17,751 nt of DNA from Paraglomus occultum (taxonomy: Eukaryota; Glomeromycota; Glomeromycetes; Paraglomerales; Paraglomeraceae): the NCBI GenBank assembly GCA_910592205.1, contig CAJVPJ010000737.1, positions 1-17,751 of the forward strand, written 5' to 3'. Below, one piece after another: positions 11,045 to 17,751 of this stretch. Position 1 is the first letter of the stretch. The number at the start of each line of letters is the position of its first letter. A program made the position numbers and the translations under genes. The notes under the pieces were generated by a model. It was not told where the DNA came from. It was given only the letters and a program-made list of their open reading frames with translations, and ran no database searches.

Positions 11045-12085
11045 GCAACTTACAGGCGAGCAGATTTCACCGGCGACGATATACAGTACATAAGCATGTA
11101 CGGATACCATTTTGAGCAGCCTTGAAGCGGCTGGTGAATAAGCACGCGTTCGCAAGCTCAAAGCATACCATAGGGCACTCACGTGACGCCCAGGTATTTT
11201 TGGTTCACGAGGTCAATGTTCACTTCGAACGTTTTCCCCGAAAAATCAGTTGCCGAGAATTTTGTTAACCGATATTGATACAGAATGTAGGATTAGTTGT
11301 GCTTATTGTTGTTAATGATGAACCAGAAATCTCCTTATTACATTTATTCCACAGCAAATCTGTAAATTAAGACTTTTAGACTTTTTTTTGTCTGCTCTTT
11401 GTAAATTCAATTTATTATCTATTGCAGGCACCTTCTTCCTCCCAATCCAATATATTTTATTATTATGCTTTCCCATTACCAATCTCGTACGGCCAACTTC
11501 TATTACTGTAAATCTGATCAAAAGTGAAGTATATCCAATATGCTTACGAGAATTCTGGACAGTCGTCTACATTGTGGCCAATCACCCATATTCCCTCATT
11601 GAATAATTCATCTTGACATGTAGCAATAGTTATCATTAATATGTTTAAACCTAAAAGAGCCAAGAAAATGTCCAAATATAAGGATTGATAGTCTCACTAC
11701 TTGTTGGAAGTGTTGAATAATGAGAGTAAAAAATTCCAAAGTTTTAAAAGAAACATTGAATGTATATTAATATTGTTAAATTACTTTAGGTCCCCCATCA
11801 ATTCTATTACTATTAAATCAAAGATATCAACTTTACAGAAACTTTATCTTTTCGAGTTCTGGTAAAGAGTATAGTTACCAATCCCTACAAACTTAAGATC
11901 CTTCCGCTTAGAAACCTCGCGTCCGTTACTTGCGTGTCAGTCTTATCCAATTCGAATTTCCCATAATTATAATAATAAAATATTTTGGGTAATCAAAGTT
12001 TGTGTAACTTCACCGAGACACTGTCCAATGACATTAGTATATCATCATTACATTAGCGTTAAGTATAACGAAGCTAAAAACCGAA

Positions 12086-12331
12086 ATGACGTCTATAGAT
12101 CCGAAAAGGCTCTCACAGCCTCTTGTTGCTTTCTGTGCAGCTGGGCTTCTCGCACTATATGTCAGGTAATTTCTACCGAATCTCGTTACTGCATCGGTGG
12201 TGTTGAAATACGAACTTGCATGGTTTTTGTCTCGCAGGTATTCGATAAATGAAACCAAAAGGAACAGAGAGAGACGGAGACGAGGCATAATTACAGAGGA
12301 TGAACGCCGCGTGATGAACAATAGAAAGTAA
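12086..12331 (+). CDS. Small single-pass membrane protein, 2 exons, 57 aa, unrecognised
   Basis: Exons are 12086-12165 and 12238-12331, joined across a 72-nt intron with donor GTAATT and acceptor CTCGCAG; Arg27 is split by the intron. The protein starts MTSIDPKRLSQPLVAFCAAG, has one hydrophobic segment (about residues 12-26, PLVAFCAAGLLALYV), then a very basic tail with KRNRERRR (34-41) and ITEDERRVMNNRK at the end. The short hydrophobic span and the cationic flank fit a signal-anchored protein of mitochondria or ER with the C-terminus facing the positive side. An in-frame stop at 12035-12037 and no earlier ATG fix the start. I know no family for it. Support is the clean intron, the phase, and the continuous amphipathic logic; unspliced, the first exon runs only into an unrelated frame. 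Base use is richer in G+C than the flanks. Confidence 0.65.
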
Positions 12332-13741
12332 AGATCTCCACGCAAAGACGCCTGTTAAATTGATTTAATTGTGCGCTTAGAATGACAAAGCTGAAAACAT
12401 TGTAGGGACAGTAACTATGTCGAAAATTCACCTAAGCAAGGATAAACATTTTCCTCAAAATTAGTTGTACTTGTAACGTGCTGTTTCTTAATTTAAAAAA
12501 GAACTATCGGCTTCAATTAAGAAGATTACTATCATCATTCCCAATCAGAAAAAAGATATTTGCATCATCTACTTTGTCTGCCCTGAAACATAATTATTAC
12601 AACTGGCGTCTAAGGATATCTATCCTATACACACGGAAATGAATTATTTTCAAGTATAGGAGATATAGTAATAAATAAATAGCTTGTCTCCATTAAATTA
12701 AGTTCTACGTCTTGCCCGAAAAAAAAGAACTTGGCCAATTCATCTATAACTCAGACAGTTATGCAAATTTTGAACTTTATTATGAATTTATTAAAAAATT
12801 ACCACAGAATGTGCATCTGGTACGTATTATTATCATTTTTAAATGACTTGAGGAAAGACAACAGTTTCAAATATCAATACCTGCTTAATACTAAATACTG
12901 ATAACGCAAGAAACGTTACGTGATGAATGTCCTATTGCATCATCAACCGTTTGTGTTCAATTGTTGCTGCGTGTTTGTATGGTTATTGTGGAGTGTGATT
13001 ATACAATTAATGAGGAGCGGAATAAGTTTAATTCACATACAATATTAATATGTGCACAACATCACGGCACGGGTAATACGCATTATTGTTGAAAAAAGGA
13101 ATCCGAGCTTTCAAGATGCAACGGTAGCATTCTGCTACAGATGCTTGTTAACAATATTATATCGCGTTTGTACAGCAATCCTCTACGAATAAATAAATCA
13201 ACCGTGTGTATTCCCTTCTCGACATCAGTTTGAAGATTGACGATCTGAATAAGCCGGAAGGAAAGAAATTTCAATGCCTCTATGTTTGGTTGCTATCTGT
13301 CCTCCGCCACCTATGCTTGTTGGTGCATCTACTTTATTCTCTAATTTGACGTGTCGAGGTCAACTTAACCCCAATACACTCGCAATTCAATGCAATATTT
13401 CGAAATTTACAGTATAGGAGAATAAAAAGTTTATGATACAAGGAGAGAAACAGTTCTCATCAAATGTTCATGTAGCCAATCCATGCAAGGTAAATCACTC
13501 TTAAGAACAATAAATACAAATGCCCATGAGCGAGTGGTAATGAGAAATAACTCAAAATTCTTGATAGCATTAATATTAACTCTAATTCGACAAACGTAGG
13601 TCTCAAAAGTCACTTGATAAGTGAAAACAAATCATGGAGTGCATATAAGAGAAAACAACTCTAAATACTGTTAAAAAAGTACAATATAATATAACCCATA
13701 CTAACATAGTCTCATATGTTCTCTCTTACGTTTCTAATTCT
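12332..13741. other. Convergent spacer, nothing firm
   Basis: About 1.4 kb of AT-rich DNA between two genes that face each other. An AATAAA cluster at about 12670-12679 could end the small-gene transcript. A 44-codon open stretch on the minus strand (13225-13359) has a Gly-rich, protein-like part but no start codon or clear partner exon. No tRNA or repeat was seen. Confidence 0.45.
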
Positions 13742-15372
13742 TCAACCATCATATTCTTCTTCGGATGAGTCGTCGCTAGCCATATCATCATCCATCTCTT
13801 CTTCCATATCTTCATCGTCTAGCCAGAAATCGTCATCAGGATCAATTTCAGGTTTGGGCTTGTTAGGGATGAATTCAGCGGCTACATAATCAGTGAACAG
13901 CGTTATATGACGGTAACAGATTATGTAGAGAATTCAAAGTAAGATATTGATCGTAAAAATTCTGCAAAGTTAATAAGTTTGTAATGCGATTACCATTAGT
14001 AGGTATCTTAAAACCGGGTGGGATGTCTTTCTTCGACGATTCTACTTGAGCTGAATGGATTATTATACGGATAAAATTGAAGATGTAGTAACGTTAGACA
14101 GCGATAAGTATTATCAATAACAGAACAATTCTCTTATCGCAGAATATCAGTCATACGTACCACGAACGATATTATCATATTGCTCTTTGTTTTTACGATA
14201 CATAACCTGTGGTAACAAAAAACAACAACTTAATATCACAATTAACGCCAATGATTTCAATGAAACCGAAAATCTTACACCGGCATCCTGTAATATAGTT
14301 GAAGCAACTTGTTAGTTTTGAATTTACATATAGTGTCTACGTTATTTTCAATACGTACCACGTTAGCAGGACTTGAACAATTGGGGTCAGCCAACAAGCT
14401 GACAATGCTAATAAGAATACCTAAATGAGAAGCGTTACTAAGATTAAAACAAAATATTAACCACAAGGGCAAATAATAGACTTGGAAGTTTTCTCACTTT
14501 CTACTGTCTGCGTTGGATTCCAGCGTTCCTAGATAAAAGGCAGTTTGATGAGTATTTGCGGTCAAAACCATGAATTGCCGATACAACGCGTACCTCTGCC
14601 GTTTCTCCGCTCGTAGGATCATCAACAGGGGGATGAAGAATAGATATGCAGAGATTTCCGTCAGCGTAAACTAGAATATTCCGAGACAATAAATCAAGTT
14701 AGACCATATACAGAAGAGATCTGTTGAAATTTTTTAAAAATTACCATTTGGGTGAAAAAAACTGTTATTGAATTTGAAAGTTGGAGGATTGAAGGGATAA
14801 TCTTTTGGAAATTTCATGGTTGCCTGATCAAGACGTGTATCCAAAGATCATTGGGGAAAAAAACTTTTAGCTTGGAAATACAATTGCGTAATGTTACTCG
14901 TTGATTTTGAAATACCTTGAAATACCCTCCCTCGTAGATCGTAGCGGGAGCACCAATGATGCCAACGTCCCTATAGAAAAATAATGGGAATAAAGTAATG
15001 AGAAAGAGAGCAGATGCTATTACTTATCGTCTATGAATTGAAAAAGAAATGCATACGATTCTACATACCACTCAAATATGTTATCATCATGCAACGCTAC
15101 AGTGAATCCGGGGACAGGATTAGTGCTGAGTTCTGTTAGATGATGAATAGATAGTCAGGATAGCGGGTTCGGGCGTAGCAAAGAGTATTAAAACATGGCA
15201 TGTTACTATCCCAATGGTACAATTTACATGAGTAGCTAAGTACTAGAGCATTAAACCATGTACACTACGCATTCAACAACCCACACGTCCTACACCCGGC
15301 CAACTCACACCCTCATCCTCTGAACCAACCTTTGAATTGCTTAGCCAAGACATTAGTGGCTGCACTCGACAT
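13742..15372 (-). CDS. CDC34: Cdc34/UBE2R-type ubiquitin-conjugating enzyme E2, 11 exons, 220 aa
   Basis: Takes ubiquitin from E1 as a thioester and, with SCF and other cullin-RING ligases, builds Lys48 chains. Exons in coding order: 15330-15372, 15069-15132, 14916-14970, 14745-14823, 14594-14670, 14498-14528, 14359-14420, 14279-14287, 14161-14206, 13994-14050, 13742-13881; they sum to 663 nt. The UBC fold covers about 8-170: NPVPGFTVALHDDNIFEWDV, YEGGYFKATMKFPKDYPFNP, the HPN motif at 78-80 and active-site Cys88 in DGNLCISILH. The long loop after the cysteine (HPPVDDPTSGETAEERWNPT) is the insertion that marks Cdc34/Ube2R and Ube2G E2s. The C-terminus is an acidic tail (DDDFWLDDEDMEEEMDDDMA then SSEEEYDG), the part that binds the cullin basic canyon; this separates it from Ube2G. 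It is slightly shorter than human UBE2R1 (236 aa). Exon 8 is only 9 nt (Asp-Ala-Gly). Confidence 0.95.
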
Positions 15373-15524
15373 CTTGTCGTTTTATATTATTCTTATACAA
15401 TTATATGTATCTTCGTTTATTAAATGAGGATAAAGATATTTATAGTTGATGTGCGAGGGGGGTATTCAAAATGTCGATATTGAGAAAGGTTGACCGAGTC
15501 TAGAATATATATAGTTTCGTGCGG

Positions 15525-15534
15525 TTCACGTGAA
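15525..15534. promoter_or_regulatory. CACGTG palindrome upstream of CDC34
   Basis: TTCACGTGAA is a perfect 10-bp palindrome around an E-box core, 153 bp upstream of the CDC34 start codon. CACGTG is bound by bHLH factors of the Cbf1/Pho4/USF type in fungi and animals. A role here is inferred from site and position only. Confidence 0.35.
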
Positions 15535-17384
15535 TTGAATGACATGAACGTGGCCTGGTGATACACGCATGCCCATTCTTATTCTATGGGAGTTTTCGCC
15601 ATAGTCTAAAACGAGACCCTGTGACATTAACATGCAAACTTTCTCGATTCGCTTACTTGGCAATCTATTAATTACAATCGAAGTAATGGTTCGGTAATGG
15701 TTTTTCAATTCAAATGTTAATAATGGCATACTAATAATAATACAAACGTATCCGTATCACAATTGAAGGATATCCATAATAGTTTATGATTACGTCACCT
15801 GCAGCACAATGGGAAGAATGGTCAAATATGACATGGACACAAACCGACAAAGTACAATAGCTTTAAAACTGAATGCTGGAATGATGTATCTTCGATTTGT
15901 CATAAATATATTAACGTCCAATAAACCAAGACTCTTAACTTACAAACCAATGAGTTAGAAGTAAGTAAAAAAACCCTGTTGTGTTCAATATATCAATATT
16001 ACCAAATATTAATCTGAATTTGTATGTAATGTTAACAATTACGTTACGCAATTAATATCAATGTCCTACTCACAGATTGATAAAAAACAGCTGTAGTTTA
16101 TTTAATCTCTTATACAATAGTCGTCGATGCTCAAAGAGTCAGAAGAAAAAAACGTTGTGCAAATAAGTACGTGTATTTACTTGATCCAACCGTTACAGGC
16201 GTGCAAAAGTATCCTACCGCTTCTAATTCGGACGGATAATCAAATGCAAGCTTTACCTAAACTATTAAGAACGTATAAAAACATATGTCGCTCATTTAGA
16301 ACATAAATTTTAAAACCCATATCTCCACATGTTTCTAATCGATGTTAGATTTGCGTTTTTATGTTTTTTGGATATCAGCCAAGAAATTGATACTACGTTT
16401 GGCACATGATATCGATATCAATCAATCATCCTCTCGTCACATGACTATTTAATTCGTATGGTCAACATTTCGCCGTCAGTTTCTATTATCAAGCCATCGG
16501 CAGAATTTTATCTAACGAACCTAATTAGTAATTTTTTTACAAATATTAATATCATGTGTTCTTGTTCTGAGTAAGTAAGACCATAGAATTTGTTGTACAG
16601 GTCGAAATGTAAAGTTAAATATGCAGGAAAACTTTCAAAACGGTTAATTATTCCTGTAAAATAAAAATTTTGGGTTTATCCCGGCCTTTTTGTCAAATAA
16701 TTTTTTACAGTTTTTCGACGTCTGGCAAGTAATTTCGTTCGCCGAATTGTTTACTTGGTTTATTATACCTTTTTGTAAGCTCAATAATTTAACCCTACAA
16801 AAAAAATAAGCTTGATTTCAGATGAAAAAATAATAAGATTTAGCATTAAAATCATATAATAATAATTAGTAGAGGTAATAGCAATCAACTTGGTATTAAT
16901 TTTAAAAAGTGAATGTTTGTTTTCAAGACTCTTGTTACAAACAATGATTCAAGTAGTCAATATGGCAAAACCAATAAAGAGCTTGCAGATACTTACTAAT
17001 TGGCTGTAGGATTGGGAAAACCAAACTAAAACATTGTTATTCTGGGGGCTGGGGATTACCCACTAATATTAATATTAAATAATGAGATTATCTTTCAAAT
17101 ATGTCAGGCCTATTTTGAGTATCTAAAAATAAAAGGACATCTGTATGTTTGGACAGATTAAGCAATTCATCGGCAGCTGATGACAAGAAGAAAATTATTG
17201 ACCCTATGAAGAAGGAACTGAAGACAATGAGTTGATTTGTGACACATTAGTAAGCAAGCAAACTATTAAGGTACTTATGACTTTTCTGGTAGGATGAATA
17301 ACAAATGTTTGTACCAGGGTCAAGGTTATTATTATAGCATTCTATAATAATAATTAGGGGAGAGGTTTGCTCCTGCAGCACATC

Positions 17385-17508
17385 CAAGGGACTGTTTGTC
17401 ATCCAGGCTTTTTTGCCATACCCTCAGAGAAGGTGAATGAGGATAACTGAATATTAATATGGCAGCTATCTTCAGCTTCCTGTGAGCAAGGGACTGTTTG
17501 ACATCCAG
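17385..17508. repeat. 22-bp direct repeat, 102-bp spacing
   Basis: CAAGGGACTGTTTG(T/A)CATCCAG occurs at 17385-17406 and 17487-17508 with a single mismatch. Each copy is followed within about 25 bp by TTTGCCA. The pair probably belongs to a repeat family that continues past the window. Confidence 0.75.
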
Positions 17509-17643
17509 ATGTTGAACTGCTTGTTTGCCACAGATTCACATGAATACCAGATTATATTTGGATGTTATTGGTCACTCTCAAAATTACTAATCTTTTTATT
17601 GAAAAAGGTAAGGTAAGGAAGGATATTTCAAGGCTTTATACAT

Positions 17644-17666
17644 TGGTGAATATATCCTATTCACCA
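17644..17666. repeat. Perfect 9-bp hairpin
   Basis: TGGTGAATA pairs with TATTCACCA across a 5-nt loop. It lies in the same compositionally odd tail as the direct repeat at 17385-17508. It could be part of a mobile element or an RNA hairpin; nothing else supports either. Confidence 0.6.
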
Positions 17667-17751
17667 CGCCTGTGAATCCCTCACTGTCAGCTTTGTCAGT
17701 AACAGAGATCTGAACGTTCACAAACAGACAATTTACAGAATCAAAAACAGA

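Larger units (their letters stand above)
10115..12085. other. Spacer with short repeats, no recognised gene
   Basis: About 2 kb between the DCN1 start and the small membrane-protein gene. The first 200-300 bp should hold the DCN1 promoter. Two repeat groups (near 10.45-10.56 and 10.90-11.04 kb) lie in a stretch richer in G+C than its surroundings (about 10870-11210). Open frames at 10185-10427 and 11388-11606 (+) and 10134-10397 and 11312-11521 (-) resemble no known family. GTACAT-AAGC-ATGTAC near 11086-11101 is a small perfect hairpin. Confidence 0.5.
15373..17751. other. AT-rich spacer, repeats at its right end
   Basis: The first few hundred bases must carry the CDC34 promoter. A 67-codon frame at 15526-15729 (-) and a 49-codon frame at 15809-15958 (+) look unlike known proteins. 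From 16000 to about 17100 the DNA is very rich in A+T with no open frame worth noting. From about 17100 the composition changes: short broken open frames, a direct repeat and a hairpin suggest an old mobile-element remnant. A minus-strand frame stays open from its stop at 17596-17598 to the window edge. Confidence 0.45.

Noticed and set aside
11388-11606. Hydrophobic plus-strand frame suggesting a membrane protein
   Set aside because: T-rich DNA gives hydrophobic residues by default, there is no ATG at its start, and a poly-T run leads into it.
14501-14689. Minus-strand open frame read straight through as a 62-aa protein
   Set aside because: It is CDC34 exon 5 followed by intron sequence; only 14594-14670 is coding.
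15526-15729. 67-aa minus-strand frame upstream of CDC34
   Set aside because: It lies in the expected promoter or leader, has no recognisable features and may be chance; an upstream ORF role cannot be excluded.
15809-15958. 49-aa plus-strand frame preceded by TTACGTCA
   Set aside because: Length is within chance, the composition is ordinary, and no intron or family was seen.

Overview
The window is eukaryotic nuclear DNA. Protein genes are split by many short GT-AG introns, mostly 65-225 nt, and lie in AT-rich spacers. There are no operons or ribosome binding sites. I rebuilt the exons by hand, requiring splice sites, conserved phase and family alignment to agree. An early-diverging fungus is the best guess: eS4 looks fungal, genes are compact but intron-rich (16 introns in RPN1), and spacers are AT-rich. 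A Glomeromycotina/Mucoromycota-type genome would fit. This is inference, not proof.

Layout: 1-1690, no recognised gene. 1691-3163 (-), ribosomal protein eS4 (RPS4), 5 exons, the first holding only the ATG. 3164-3413, short shared promoter. 3414-7965 (+), proteasome base subunit Rpn1/PSMD2, 17 exons, 889 aa. 8352-10114 (-), a DCN1/DCUN1D4-5-like cullin neddylation factor, 10 exons, 266 aa, with a 22-nt exon and one GC-AG intron. 10115-12085, spacer with two groups of short repeats. 12086-12331 (+), a two-exon gene for a 57-aa single-pass membrane protein that I do not recognise. 12332-13741, spacer. 13742-15372 (-), Cdc34/UBE2R-type E2, 11 exons, 220 aa, with a 9-nt micro-exon. 15373-17751, AT-rich spacer whose last 400 bp hold repeats.

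Three of the five genes act in one pathway. Dcn1 promotes NEDD8 attachment to cullins. Cdc34 is the E2 that builds ubiquitin chains on cullin-RING (SCF) ligases. Rpn1 is the proteasome base subunit that binds ubiquitin and ubiquitin-like shuttles. Four genes were barely visible as long ORFs because the exons are short. DCN1, CDC34 and the 57-aa gene appear only after splicing by eye. No tRNA, rRNA, CRISPR array or intact transposon was seen.
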